A stretch of DNA of 34,954 bases from Actinomycetes bacterium (lineage in GTDB: Bacteria > Actinomycetota > Thermoleophilia > BMS3ABIN01). How positions within the stretch are numbered: position 1 is the stretch's first letter; every line of letters starts with the position of its first letter. Below, one piece after another: positions 16,393 to 29,812 of this stretch. The DNA lies in NCBI GenBank assembly GCA_024276735.1, contig JAJRWQ010000072.1, forward strand, positions 1 to 34,954, given 5' to 3'. A program made the translations under genes and the position numbers. The notes below the pieces were generated by a model. The model made no database searches, was not told where the DNA came from, and saw only the letters and a list, made by a program, of their open reading frames with translations.

Positions 16393-17628
16393 TCAGAGAA
16401 CCCTGAATACCAGAGTGGCGTTGTGTCCGCCGAAGCCAAAGGCGTTGGAAGCCGCCACCCGCACCCGCTGCTCGCGGGAGCGGTGGGGCACGTAGTCCAG
16501 GTCGCAGCCGGGGCCGGGATTGTCGAGATTGATGGTGGGGGGGCCGACGCCGTGCTCCATCGCCAGCAGGCTGGCGGCGGCCTCGATGGCGCCGGCGGCG
16601 CCCAGGCAGTGCCCCGTCATGGACTTGGTGGAGCTCACTGCCACTGCCTCCGCGTGCTCTCCCAGGGCGTTCCTGATCACCCGCGTCTCGATCTCGTCTC
16701 CCAGCGGCGTGGAGGTGCCGTGAGCGTTGATATAGTCCACTTCGCCGGCCTCGACGCCGGCGTCGGCGAAGGCGAGGGTCATCGCCCGGGCGGCGGCGCG
16801 GCCGCTGGGCTCGGGAGCGCTGATGTGGTGGGCATCCGAGGTGGCGCCGTAGCCGGCCAGCTCCGCGTAAACGTGGGCGCCGCGGGCCTCCGCCTGCTCC
16901 AGCGTCTCCAGCACCAGCACCGCCGAGCCCTCGCCCATGACGAAGCCGTCGCGGTCACGGTCGAAGGGGCGGCTGGCGCGCTCGGGCTCGTCGTTCCGCT
17001 CCGACAGCGCGCGCATGGCGGCGAAGGCGGCGATCCCCACCGGGGTGATCGAGGCCTCGCTGCCGCCGGCGAACATGGTGTCGGCGGCGCCGCGGCGGAT
17101 CACTTCCAGCGCCTCGCCGATGGCGTGGTTTCCCGCCGTGCAGGCGGTGCAAATGGTGGTGGTGGGGCCCTGGAGGCCCAGCTGGATCGATACCTGCGCC
17201 GAGGCCATGTTGGCGATCTCCATGGGGATGAACAGGGGGCTCACCCGGCCCGGCCCCCGCTCCAGCAGCACCCTGGTCTCCTTGGCGAAGGTGTCCACGC
17301 CGCCGATGCCGCTGGCGATAATGGCGCCGGTGCGCTCGGGGTCGGCGCCGGGATCGATGCCGGCGTCCTCGGCGGCCATGCGGGCGGCGGCCACCGAGAA
17401 CTGGGCGAAGCGGTCCATGCGCCGGGCGTTCTTGCGGTCAATGAAGTCCGTGGGCTCGAAGCCGCTCACCTCGGCGGCGATGCGCACCCGGTACTCCTCG
17501 GTGTCGAAGTGGGTGATGGGGGCCACGCCGGAGCGGCCGGCGGACAGGCTTTCCCAGAAGTCCTGCTTGCCGATGCCCACGGGCGATATCACGCCGATGC
17601 CGGTGATGACCACGCGCCGACGGTTCAT
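16393..17628 (-). CDS. fabF: 3-oxoacyl-ACP synthase II
   Basis: FabF condenses malonyl-ACP with acyl-ACP to extend the fatty-acid chain. The 411-residue sequence opens with RRVVITGIGVISPVG. It has the catalytic Cys at about 163 in ICTACTAGNHAIG (the second residue after TAC is Thr rather than the frequent Ala), the His in INAHGTSTPLGD and the His in STKSMTGHCLGAAGA. The C-terminal SNAFGFGGHN loop is also present. It overlaps fabG by four bases (ATGA), which indicates translational coupling. An acpP gene, which often separates fabG and fabF, is absent here. Confidence 0.96.
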   Translation of the reverse strand: MNRRRVVITGIGVISPVGIGKQDFWESLSAGRSGVAPITHFDTEEYRVRIAAEVSGFEPTDFIDRKNARRMDRFAQFSVAAARMAAEDAGIDPGADPERTGAIIASGIGGVDTFAKETRVLLERGPGRVSPLFIPMEIANMASAQVSIQLGLQGPTTTICTACTAGNHAIGEALEVIRRGAADTMFAGGSEASITPVGIAAFAAMRALSERNDEPERASRPFDRDRDGFVMGEGSAVLVLETLEQAEARGAHVYAELAGYGATSDAHHISAPEPSGRAAARAMTLAFADAGVEAGEVDYINAHGTSTPLGDEIETRVIRNALGEHAEAVAVSSTKSMTGHCLGAAGAIEAAASLLAMEHGVGPPTINLDNPGPGCDLDYVPHRSREQRVRVAASNAFGFGGHNATLVFRVL

Positions 17629-18386
17629 ATTCCCAGGCCTCCATCCACGGGGATCACGGCGCCGGTGATGTAGGCGGCGCCGGGCGAAGCCAGGAAGGCT
17701 ACCACCGAGGCCACTTCCTCGGGCTGCGCCAGCCTTCCCAGCGGCGTGTTTTCACGAATCCTTTCCTTTGCCTCTTCCGGGAGCCCGGCGGTCATGTCGG
17801 TCTCCACGTAACCGGGGGCCACGGCGTTCACCCGCACCCCCCGCGGGCCCAGCTCCCGCGCCAGCGACCTGGTGAGGCCGATGAGGCCCGCCTTCGCCGC
17901 CGCGTAGTTGGCCTGCCCGGCGTTGCCGCGGCGGCCGATGACGCTGGACATGTTGATGATGACACCGCTGCGGACCTTCATCATGCCGCGCGCCACCGCC
18001 CGGCTGCAGAGAAAGGCGCCCCTGAGGCTGGTGGCAACCACGGCGTCGAAGTCCTCCTCGCCCATGCGCACCAGCAGGCCGTCGCGGTTGATGCCGGCGT
18101 TGTTCACCAGGATGTCGATCTCGCCCAGCTCGCTGCGGGCCCGCTCCACCATCTCCCGGACCTGGCCGGCGTCTGCCACGTCGCCCGCCAGCGCCACGGC
18201 GGTGGCGCCGCTGCCGGTGAGCTCGTCCACCAGGGCCTCCGCCTGCTCGTGCCCGCGGTGATAGTTGACCGCCACCGCCGCGCCCGCACCTGCCAGCGCC
18301 GTGGCCACGGCGCGGCCGATGCCGCGCGAGGCGCCGGTCACCAGCGCCACCCGTCCTGCCAGCTTTCCCTGGTCCCCTCCCTGCAA
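17625..18386 (-). CDS. fabG: 3-oxoacyl-ACP reductase
   Basis: FabG reduces 3-oxoacyl-ACP with NADPH. The 253-residue short-chain dehydrogenase shows the cofactor loop TGASRGIGRAV (about 17-27), NNAGINRDGLL, the catalytic Ser in NMSSVIGRRGN (about 147-148), Tyr 161 and Lys 165 in NYAAAKAG, the PGYVETDM loop and the C-terminal ITGAVIPVDGGLGI. The start is TTG 18386, placed 6 nt after GGAG. No better start lies closer to the Rossmann strand. A TATAAT element upstream (18509-18504) may give it its own promoter after the 167-bp gap behind fabD. Confidence 0.95.
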   Translation of the reverse strand: MQGGDQGKLAGRVALVTGASRGIGRAVATALAGAGAAVAVNYHRGHEQAEALVDELTGSGATAVALAGDVADAGQVREMVERARSELGEIDILVNNAGINRDGLLVRMGEEDFDAVVATSLRGAFLCSRAVARGMMKVRSGVIINMSSVIGRRGNAGQANYAAAKAGLIGLTRSLARELGPRGVRVNAVAPGYVETDMTAGLPEEAKERIRENTPLGRLAQPEEVASVVAFLASPGAAYITGAVIPVDGGLGI

Positions 18387-18503
18387 CTGCTGCTCCTCTC
18401 CGGTGAAACGTTCACTGTTCCCGCGCTACCGCCGCGGCAGCCGGGGAAACGCCGCCCCCGCCGCCACGGCGAAACCGGCGTCGCCGGTGACGAGACCATA
18501 AAG

Positions 18504-18545
18504 ATTATATGGATTCGTGCCCCCGTAAGGAACCGCGGGGGCCGC
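18504..18545 (-). promoter_or_regulatory. Hairpin and -10 element in the fabD-fabG gap
   Basis: Just after the fabD stop, the minus strand has an inverted repeat with arms GCCCCCG and CGGGGGC around a 10-nt loop (about 18519-18542). It has no T-run, so it may be an attenuator or a processing site. TATAAT (18509-18504) follows, a perfect -10, though the -35 is poor. It may provide internal transcription of fabG-fabF-accDA. Weak evidence. Confidence 0.35.
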
Positions 18546-18553
18546 CAGTGACC

Positions 18554-19483
18554 TCAATCGAGCGAGAGCGCCTTGTCGATGCCCCGGGGATCGCCGGCCG
18601 CCGCCACCCTCGCATCCCTGCTGGTCCTGCGGATAAGCCCGGAAAGCACGCGGCCGCTTCCCACCTCGACAAAGCGGCGGTACCCCTCTCCTAGGAGCTG
18701 CTCCACCGCCTGCTGCCAGCGCACCGGCGAGACCATCTGGCGCTCCAGCAGCTCCGCTAGCCCCGCGGCCCCCTCGTAGCGGCAGCTGATGGAGGAGAGG
18801 AAGGGCGGGTCACGCTCGGAGTACTCCACCCGGTCGAGCTCCCGGCGCATCTGCGCCGCCGCCTCCTGCATCAGGAGGGTATGGAAGGCTCCGCCCACCG
18901 CCAGTTTCACCACCTTGCGCGCCCCGGCGGACTCGGCCTGCTCCATCACCGCCGCCACCGCCTCGCGGGTGCCGCTCACCACCAGCTGGCCGGGACAGTT
19001 GTAGTTCACCGGCCATACCCCATCCTGCTCCCGGCAAAGCTCCTCGATCACCCCCGCGTCCAACCCCAGGATCGCCGCCATCGCTCCCGGGGACCCCTCG
19101 GCGGCCCGGCGCATGATCTCGCCCCGCCTGGCGACCAGCTCCAGGCCGGTCTCGAAGTCGAAGGCGCCGGCGCAGGCCAGGGCGGCGTACTCGCCCAGGC
19201 TGTGACCGCAGGTGACCGCGGCGGCGAGCCCCTCCCCTGCCAGCGCCGCCGCTGCCGCCATGCTGCAGGTGTAGAGCGCCGCCTGCACCCGGTCGGTGCG
19301 CGACAGCTCCTCGGCCGGTCCCTCGAAACAGAGGCCGGCCACGTCCCACCCCACGACCTCGCCGGCGCGTTGAAAAACCGCGGCAGCGGCGGGATATGCC
19401 GCCGCCAGCTCCCGGCCCATGCCCACCGCCTGCGAGCCCTGGCCGGGCAAGACGAATACCATCCCCGGGTCCGGCACCGTCAC
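18554..19483 (-). CDS. fabD: Malonyl-CoA:ACP transacylase
   Basis: FabD loads malonyl groups from CoA onto acyl carrier protein. The 309-residue product begins at GTG 19483, which overlaps the fabK stop as GTGA. An internal ATG at 19462 is the alternative. Motifs are VLPGQGSQAVGMG (oxyanion loop), GHSLGEYAALA with the nucleophile Ser 95, the arginine helix at MRRAAEGSPGAMAAILG, and GGAFHTLLM with the catalytic His. The reading frame stays open upstream through fabK in another frame, giving a 637-codon open frame, but only the C-terminal half has FabD sequence. Confidence 0.95.
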   Translation of the reverse strand: MTVPDPGMVFVLPGQGSQAVGMGRELAAAYPAAAAVFQRAGEVVGWDVAGLCFEGPAEELSRTDRVQAALYTCSMAAAAALAGEGLAAAVTCGHSLGEYAALACAGAFDFETGLELVARRGEIMRRAAEGSPGAMAAILGLDAGVIEELCREQDGVWPVNYNCPGQLVVSGTREAVAAVMEQAESAGARKVVKLAVGGAFHTLLMQEAAAQMRRELDRVEYSERDPPFLSSISCRYEGAAGLAELLERQMVSPVRWQQAVEQLLGEGYRRFVEVGSGRVLSGLIRRTSRDARVAAAGDPRGIDKALSLD

Positions 19484-20442
19484 CTTCCCAGCTCCAGGCG
19501 GGCGGGCAGCTCCGCGGCCACCTGTTCCGCCTCGGCAACCACGTCGGCAATGATCTCCGCCGCCGGCTGCACCCGGTCCACCAGGGCCACGCACTGCCCT
19601 GCCATCAGCGACCCGTCGCGGGTGTTGCCCTCGCGCATCGCCTCCCGCAGCTTGCCCAGGCCCAGCTCCTCGATCTCCATCGCCGTGCACTCGCCGGCGA
19701 TGAACTCCTTCTCCTTTTCCTCGTAAAGCTTGGCCAGCTTGTTCTTCAGCGCCCGCACCGGGTAGCCGACGGCGCGGGCGGTCACCACCGTGGCCCGGTC
19801 GCCGGCCCTGACGAACTTCTCCTTCACCGCCTGGTGCACCGTGCATTCCTCGGCGCAGACGAAGCGGGTGCCCATCTGCACCCCCTCGGCGCCGAGCGCG
19901 AACGCCGCCACCAGCGCCCGGCCGTCGGCGATGCCGCCGGCGGCGATCACCGGTATCTCCACCGCCCGCGAAACCAGCGGCACCAGCACCATGGTGGTGG
20001 TGCCGCCGATGTGCCCGCCGGCCTCTTCCCCCTCGGCGACCACGGCGTCGGCTCCCTGCCGCTCCGCCCGGCGGGCCAGGGCCACCGCGGCCACCACCGG
20101 CACCACCTTGATGCCCGCCTCCTTGAGCACGGGGATCACGTCCGTCTTCTGCACCGCCCCCAGGGTCACCACCGGCGGCTTCTCTTCCAGCACCACCGCC
20201 AGCTGCGCGTCGAACTCGGGGCTGATCATGATCAGGTTCACGCCGAAGGGACGGTCGGTGGCCTCCCGGGTGCGGGCGATCTCCTCCCTGAGCATCGCCG
20301 CCGGCATGGCGCCGGCGCCGATGATTCCCAGGCCGCCGCCGTTGGAGACGGCCGCGGCCAGGGCGGCGTCGCTCACCCAGGTCATGCCGCCCTGGAGTAT
20401 GGGGCGGTCGCTGTCCAGTATCTTGCAACCCCTGTTGGCCAT
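19480..20442 (-). CDS. fabK: Enoyl-ACP reductase II (FMN, FabK type)
   Basis: FabK is the flavin-dependent, NAD(P)H-using enoyl-ACP reductase that replaces FabI in some bacteria. The 320-residue product shows PILQGGMTWVSDAALAAAVS, GGLGIIGAG, PFGVNLIMISPEF, VVPVVAAVALARR, the central ADAVVAEGEEAGGHIG with the catalytic His, TTTMVLVP, IPVIAAGGIADGRALVAAFALGAEGVQMGTRF and the C-terminal GSLMAGQ. These match FabK better than general nitronate monooxygenases of the same fold, and the fab-operon position supports it. It overlaps fabD by four bases. Triclosan insensitivity is expected from the family but not shown here. Confidence 0.9.
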   Translation of the reverse strand: MANRGCKILDSDRPILQGGMTWVSDAALAAAVSNGGGLGIIGAGAMPAAMLREEIARTREATDRPFGVNLIMISPEFDAQLAVVLEEKPPVVTLGAVQKTDVIPVLKEAGIKVVPVVAAVALARRAERQGADAVVAEGEEAGGHIGGTTTMVLVPLVSRAVEIPVIAAGGIADGRALVAAFALGAEGVQMGTRFVCAEECTVHQAVKEKFVRAGDRATVVTARAVGYPVRALKNKLAKLYEEKEKEFIAGECTAMEIEELGLGKLREAMREGNTRDGSLMAGQCVALVDRVQPAAEIIADVVAEAEQVAAELPARLELGR

Positions 20443-20489
20443 GGTCGCTGCCTCCTGTTCTCGTCAAGGCGCCCTCCGCGGGGCGCGGG

Positions 20490-21479
20490 CTACCAGCGGG
20501 CCAGGCAGGAGCCCCAGGAGAGCCCGGCCCCGAACCCCGTCATCAGCACCAGGCTCCCGCGCTCCAGCCGCCCCGCCGCGGCTGCCTCGTCGAGACAGAT
20601 GGGGATGGAGGCGCAGGAGGTGTTGCCGTAGCGGTCGAGGTTTGTGAATATCCTCTCCGGCGGCAGCCCCAGCTTGCGGGCGGCGGCGTCGATGATGCGG
20701 ATATTCGCCTGGTGCGGCACGAACAGGTCCACGTCGGAAACGTCGTAGTCGTACTTCGCCAGCACCCTCTGCGCCGAGGCCGCCACCACGCGGGTGGCGA
20801 AGCGGAACACTTCCCGCCCGTTCATCTTCAGGTAGTGCTGGCGCCCGGCCACGGTCTCGGGGCGCGCCGGCAGCCGCGATCCCCCCGCCGGCAACTTCAG
20901 CAGCTCGGTGCCGGAGGGCTCGTTGCCCAGGTCGAAACCGATGATGCCCTCCTCGCCCGCTGCCGCCGGCCCCAGCACCAGCGCCCCGGCGCCGTCACCG
21001 AAGAGTACCGCCGTGCTGCGGTCGGACCAGTCTATCATCCGCGACACCACCTCCGCACCTACCACCAGCACCCGCGTCGCCTGGCCGGCGGCCACGAAGG
21101 CCCGGCCGGCGGCCAGGGCGTAGATGAAACCGGTGCAGGCCGCGGAAACGTCGAAGGCGGGGACGCCGTCGGCGCCGATGCGCCCCGCCAGGTAGGAGGC
21201 GGTGGCGGGAAAGGGGGCGTCGTGGGAAAGGCTGGCCACGATGATCAGGTCCAGCTGCGCGGGCCCCAGGCCTGCCGCGTCCAGCGCCTTCTTCGCCGCC
21301 GCCGCCCCCAGGTCGGAGGCGGCCTCGCCGTCGTCGGCGATGCGGCGCTCGCGGATGCCGCTGCGGGAGGAGATCCACTCGTCCGAGGTGTCCAGCGACA
21401 GGGAAAGCTCGTCGTTGGTCACCACCCGCTCGGGCACGTGGGTGCCCCAGGACAGGATTTTCACCGCCGGCGCCGCCAT
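20490..21479 (-). CDS. fabH: 3-oxoacyl-ACP synthase III
   Basis: FabH starts fatty-acid synthesis by condensing an acyl-CoA primer with malonyl-ACP. The 329-residue protein has TSDEWISSRSGIRERRIA, the catalytic Cys 115 in DVSAACTGFIYAL, GDGAGALVLG, the His in LFVPHQANIRIID, the Asn in LDRYGNTSCASIP, and the C-terminal GFGAGLSWGSCLARW. The start ATG 21479 lacks an obvious ribosome site in the 44-bp spacer after fabZ. Whether the primer is straight or branched cannot be told from the sequence. Confidence 0.95.
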   Translation of the reverse strand: MAAPAVKILSWGTHVPERVVTNDELSLSLDTSDEWISSRSGIRERRIADDGEAASDLGAAAAKKALDAAGLGPAQLDLIIVASLSHDAPFPATASYLAGRIGADGVPAFDVSAACTGFIYALAAGRAFVAAGQATRVLVVGAEVVSRMIDWSDRSTAVLFGDGAGALVLGPAAAGEEGIIGFDLGNEPSGTELLKLPAGGSRLPARPETVAGRQHYLKMNGREVFRFATRVVAASAQRVLAKYDYDVSDVDLFVPHQANIRIIDAAARKLGLPPERIFTNLDRYGNTSCASIPICLDEAAAAGRLERGSLVLMTGFGAGLSWGSCLARW

Positions 21480-21523
21480 GGTTCAGTCGCGGGCGCCGGC
21501 GCCCGGCCCCTTGCCCCGAGCGC

Positions 21524-21967
21524 TCATACTTCCTCCCTCTCGGTGAGGGCAAAGGTGATCTCGGCCTTCACCACCAGCTCGCCCTCGGCGGTGGCGCGGG
21601 CCGAGGCCTTGCCGATGGCGCCGCGCATGCGCGTCATCTCCACCTCCAGGCGCAGCGTCTCGCCGGGACGAACCACGCGCTTGAAACGCACGCCGTCGAT
21701 GCCGGCGAAGAGCACCAGCTTGCCGCGGTGGTCCGGGTGGGAGAGGGCGGCCACCGCCCCCGCCTGCGCCAGTGCCTCCACCTGCAGCACCCCGGGCATG
21801 ATGGGGTTGCCGGGAAAGTGCCCCCGGAAGTAGTACTCGTCCCCGCTCACGTGCCTCAGGGCCACTACCCGCTCGCCCGGCACCAGCTCCACCACCTCGT
21901 CCAGCAGCAGGAACGGCTCCCGGTGGGGAATGATCTCTTCTATCTGCCTGCGATCGAGTCTTTGCAT
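21524..21967 (-). CDS. fabZ: 3-hydroxyacyl-ACP dehydratase
   Basis: FabZ dehydrates 3-hydroxyacyl-ACP to the enoyl-ACP. From ATG 21967, 9 bp behind a strong GGGAGGAG ribosome site, it is 147 residues, the normal size. The longer upstream reading to 22045 is rejected. Motifs are [17 protein letters not shown], the catalytic His in [19 protein letters not shown] with its Glu on the following helix, and KFKR-like [13 protein letters not shown]. It is the first gene of the fatty-acid operon, directly downstream of the gyrA terminator. Confidence 0.94.
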   Translation of the reverse strand: MQRLDRRQIEEIIPHREPFLLLDEVVELVPGERVVALRHVSGDEYYFRGHFPGNPIMPGVLQVEALAQAGAVAALSHPDHRGKLVLFAGIDGVRFKRVVRPGETLRLEVEMTRMRGAIGKASARATAEGELVVKAEITFALTEREEV

Positions 21968-22045
21968 GGCTCCTCCCGGCAGGCCACCGGCCTCCCCGGG
22001 ACTGGATTGAACGGCTGGATGTCCTCCGGGCGGAAAGGTTATCAC

Positions 22046-22067
22046 AAAAAGGGCGGCGGCTGCGCCC
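22046..22067 (-). terminator. Rho-independent terminator after gyrA
   Basis: On the minus strand, GGGCG and CGCCC form a five-pair stem with a 7-nt loop followed directly by five Ts, 9 bp after the gyrA stop. It separates the gyrase and fatty-acid operons. Confidence 0.65.
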
Positions 22068-22075
22068 GCGGGGGC

Positions 22076-24544
<2,469 letters not shown>

Positions 24545-24585
24545 CTTTTCAGCTCACCGTCTTTCGTCCTCGTGTCTTCACGTTC

Positions 24586-27033
<2,448 letters not shown>

Positions 27034-27164
27034 TCATCGCGGAGCGGGGTCGCCGTTCGCGACGGGGCGTGGCCGTGGTCGGGATTCGACGCTCACCGAG
27101 GCGCGTTCCGGCTTCGTTCGCTGCCTGTGGGCACGGCTGGCGGGGTCCCCTGAAAGCATACTGG

Positions 27165-27194
27165 ATTATACCATACGGGGTGTCTCCCACCCAA
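27165..27194 (-). promoter_or_regulatory. Promoter of the gyrB-gyrA operon
   Basis: On the minus strand, TTGGGT (27194-27189) lies 18 bp upstream of a perfect TATAAT (27170-27165), in the 217-bp gap between dciA and gyrB. A long leader of about 155 nt would precede the gyrB ATG. The short open frame in the leader (27005-27208) has no recognisable product. Confidence 0.6.
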
Positions 27195-27217
27195 GAAGCC
27201 GCACCCAAACTTTCCCG

Positions 27218-27535
27218 CTATTTGCGGTATTTCAACCGTTCCTGCGCCTGGTGCACGAAGCGTATCTCCCGCACTTCCTCCGGCGGCCCCGCCTGGTTGA
27301 GCCGCTCCGTCAACTCAGGTGCCATCAGGCTCAGCTCGCAGGCCCAGCCGCTGCTCGCGCAGCTGACGGTCATCACGCCCTGGCGCAGCGTCCGCACGCG
27401 CGTCACCGCGGCCACCTCGTCACCCACTGCTTCCTGCCAGAGCTGCTGCAGCCCCAGGCCCGGGCTCCGGCGCCAGATCTTTTGCCGCTCGCTCTCCACG
27501 ATATCGCCGATGCGTGCCGGTCCGGCCATCGTCAT
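27218..27535 (-). CDS. dciA: DciA-like (DUF721) helicase-operator protein
   Basis: The 105-residue product matches the DUF721/DciA family, an ancestral loader of the replicative helicase DnaB that is found near recF and dnaA in many bacteria. The core is LGLQQLWQEAVGDEVAAVTRVRTLRQGVMTVSCASSGWACELS, with the Trp-x5-Val pattern and the central L-x-V-x-C strand, followed by RFVHQ. It overlaps recF by four bases. ATG 27535 is very close to the GGGAG site; ATG 27529 gives better spacing. Its place in the replication cluster supports a loader role. Confidence 0.85.
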   Translation of the reverse strand: MTMAGPARIGDIVESERQKIWRRSPGLGLQQLWQEAVGDEVAAVTRVRTLRQGVMTVSCASSGWACELSLMAPELTERLNQAGPPEEVREIRFVHQAQERLKYRK

Positions 27536-28629
27536 CTCTCCCTGTCTATGCCGCCGCCCGCCACCGAGAAGACGGCCGCGCCACCGAGCTCCATCCCGGC
27601 GAAGAGGCCGGCGTCGGCGGCGGTGACCATCACCTGTCCCTCCCCGCCCAGCAGCACCTCCATCAGCCGCTGCCGCCTGCCGGGGTCCAGCTCGCTCATG
27701 ACGTCGTCGAGCAGCAGTATCGGCGCGCCGCCGCCCTCCCTTTCCAGCTCCCGCTCGGCCAGCAACAGGGAGAGCACGGCTGCCCGCTGCTCGCCCTGCG
27801 AGCCCAGGCGACGGATGCTGCCGCCACCAAGGCTTATTTCGACGTCGTCACGGTGGCTTCCTGTTCCGCTCGACTGGCGCTCGAGGTCGCGCCGCCAGTC
27901 CTGCTGCAGCCGTTCCAACAGCAGCGCCCGGGGATCGTCCGCCGCCGTCATCCCGGAGATTTCGCTCTCCAGGCGCAGCCTCACCGGCCTTTCGTCGCCG
28001 GTGATGCGCCGGTACTCGCGCTCCAGCAGCGGCGACAGCAGCCGGCAATACTCTGCGCGGGCGGAGGTCACCTCGAGCGCCAGCGCCGCCAGCTGGCGGT
28101 CCCATGGCGCGATCTCCGCCATCTCCACCAGCCCAGCCGCCGCCCGCCTGAGAAAGGCGTTCCGCTGAGACAGCACCTGCCGGTAGTCGCGCACGGCCCT
28201 GGCATGCGCCGGCCGCCGCCGCGAGATGGCCTCGTCCAGGAAGCGGCGCCTGAAGGCCGGTGCCCCCTTGACCAGCTGCAGGTCGTCCGGGTTGAAGCAG
28301 AGCACCGAGCCGCCTCCGAGCCAGCGGGGGCCGCCGCCGTCGTTCACCCGGGGGCCGGCACCACCGCGGTAGGATACGCTGCGCCTCAGGATGCCGCCGT
28401 CCACTGCCAGCTCCGCCCTGAGCAGGAACTCGTCGCTGCCGGTGCGGATCATCGCCGCCTCCCTGGCGGCCCGGAACGACCGGCCACAGCAGGCATACTG
28501 CACCGCCTCCAGGATGCTGCTCTTGCCGGTACCGTTGGCGCCGATAATCACGTTCAGCGCCGGAGAAGGCTCGAGGACGGCCCCCTGGTAATTGCGAAAA
28601 TTACTGAGCTCGAGCCGCCGGAGGATCAC
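27532..28629 (-). CDS. recF: DNA replication/repair protein RecF
   Basis: RecF is an SMC-like ATPase that helps load RecA at gaps during recombinational repair. The 365-residue product shows LELSNFRNYQ, Walker A GANGTGKSSILEAV (about 32-45), the VLCFNPDDLQLVKG segment, the signature region RRLGSQGEQRAAVLSLLLAE and Walker B ILLLDDVMSELD. The start is GTG 28629, 15 bp after the dnaN stop. Its length agrees with the family. It overlaps dciA, so dnaN-recF-dciA form one unit. Confidence 0.96.
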   Translation of the reverse strand: MILRRLELSNFRNYQGAVLEPSPALNVIIGANGTGKSSILEAVQYACCGRSFRAAREAAMIRTGSDEFLLRAELAVDGGILRRSVSYRGGAGPRVNDGGGPRWLGGGSVLCFNPDDLQLVKGAPAFRRRFLDEAISRRRPAHARAVRDYRQVLSQRNAFLRRAAAGLVEMAEIAPWDRQLAALALEVTSARAEYCRLLSPLLEREYRRITGDERPVRLRLESEISGMTAADDPRALLLERLQQDWRRDLERQSSGTGSHRDDVEISLGGGSIRRLGSQGEQRAAVLSLLLAERELEREGGGAPILLLDDVMSELDPGRRQRLMEVLLGGEGQVMVTAADAGLFAGMELGGAAVFSVAGGGIDRER

Positions 28630-28644
28630 TTCCCGCGACCGGCA

Positions 28645-29751
28645 CTAGTCGGTGAGCCGCACGGGCATGATCAGGTAGAGGAAATCGTCTTCCTCTCCCT
28701 TGACCAGCCCCGGCCTCAGGGGGCTTATCAAGCGCAGCACCACCTTGTCCCCGGCCACGCTCTCGATGCCGTCACGCAGGTACTCCGGGTTGAAGCCGAT
28801 CTCCACCTGCTCGCCTTCGTAGCTCACCGCCATGCTCTCGCTGGCCTCGCCCACCTGCGGCGTCTGCGCGGACACGGTCATCTCGCCGGCCGAGAGCTTC
28901 AGGCGCAGGGGCGCGTTCTTCTGCGCCATCAGGCCCACGCGCGACACCACCTCGAGCAGCTCCTCCTTGTCCATCGATGCCTCGTGCTTGAATTCCTCCG
29001 GCAGCAGCTGCTGGTAGTTGGGAAACTGTCCCTCGATCAGGCGCGAGGAGAGCAGCGTACCTCCCAGGCCGAAGAGTATCTGGCCGTCGCCGGACGATAC
29101 CTCTACCTCCTCCACGTCCCCGGCAGTACAGAGCCGCGCCAGCTCCTCGGCCGCCGCCCGGGGGACGATCATCTCCTTCTTGTCCGCCAGGGTGCTCTCC
29201 GCTTCCACCTCGATCACGCTCAGGCGGTAGCTGTCGGTGGCCACCATCTTCACGCTGGAGCTGGAGAATCTCACCAGCACCCCCGTTAACACCGGCCGCG
29301 TGTCCTCCCTGGACGCCGCCCGGGTGACGGTGCCGATGGCCCTCACCAGCGGCTTCGCCCCCACCCGGAAAGAATCCCCCTCCGCCTCCGGCAGGCTGGG
29401 AAAGTCGTCCACGGGAAGGCAGCTCACCTGGAACTGCGCCGGTCCCGATTCGATGGCGGCCACGCTCTCGCTCTCGTTGAAGTCCAGCTCCAGCTCACCC
29501 GCCGGCAGGCTCCTGACGATGTCCACCAGCAACCTGCCGGGAAGCACCGCCGCCCCTTCCCGCTCCACCGTCGCCTTCACCTTCATCCGCAGCGACATCT
29601 CCATGTCGGTGCTGGCCAGCTCCACTTCCTCGGTACCGCTGGTTGCCACCCTGATTCCAGAAAGCACCGGCATGGCGCTTTTGCTGGCGGCGGTCTTTAG
29701 TACCGCTGTCAGTCCCTCCAGCAACAGCTCTCTGGCACACTTGATCTTCAT
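28645..29751 (-). CDS. dnaN: DNA polymerase III beta subunit (sliding clamp)
   Basis: DnaN is the ring clamp that tethers polymerase III and other proteins to DNA. The 368-residue product begins MKIKCARELLLEGLTAVLKTAASKSAMPVLSGI and ends FLYLIMPVRLTD, the hydrophobic protein-binding cleft typical of the family. The middle holds TDSYRLSVIE and LIEGQFPNYQQLLP. ATG 29751 has the ribosome site GGAGGGG. The gap upstream to dnaA is unusually AT-rich and may carry its promoter. Confidence 0.97.
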   Translation of the reverse strand: MKIKCARELLLEGLTAVLKTAASKSAMPVLSGIRVATSGTEEVELASTDMEMSLRMKVKATVEREGAAVLPGRLLVDIVRSLPAGELELDFNESESVAAIESGPAQFQVSCLPVDDFPSLPEAEGDSFRVGAKPLVRAIGTVTRAASREDTRPVLTGVLVRFSSSSVKMVATDSYRLSVIEVEAESTLADKKEMIVPRAAAEELARLCTAGDVEEVEVSSGDGQILFGLGGTLLSSRLIEGQFPNYQQLLPEEFKHEASMDKEELLEVVSRVGLMAQKNAPLRLKLSAGEMTVSAQTPQVGEASESMAVSYEGEQVEIGFNPEYLRDGIESVAGDKVVLRLISPLRPGLVKGEEDDFLYLIMPVRLTD

Positions 29752-29761
29752 CTACACCCCT

Positions 29762-29812
29762 CCGTCGATGATAATTAAACAAATATACATCATAGCCTTA
29801 TTAATATGTCAG
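29762..29812 (-). promoter_or_regulatory. AT-rich dnaA-dnaN gap: candidate dnaN promoter and possible unwinding element
   Basis: This is the most AT-rich stretch I see in the window. CTGACA (29812-29807) could be a -35 for dnaN, with weak -10 candidates TGTATA (17-bp spacing) and TATATT (19-bp). The spacing of the best -10 match is poor. An origin-unwinding role is also possible because dnaA-dnaN gaps host oriC in many bacteria. Confidence 0.4.

Noticed and set aside
15634-17673. 679-codon open frame on the plus strand
   Set aside because: Antisense to accD, fabF and the end of fabG, all of which have full catalytic motifs. No domain seen.
18387-18553. acpP in the fabD-fabG gap
   Set aside because: The gap is 167 bp, too short for the usual gene of about 80 codons, and no DSL phosphopantetheine motif is seen.
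18554-20467. A 637-residue fused protein ending in FabD
   Set aside because: The N-terminal half is the fabK region read in the wrong frame (low-complexity G/R-rich). FabK and FabD overlap by only four bases.
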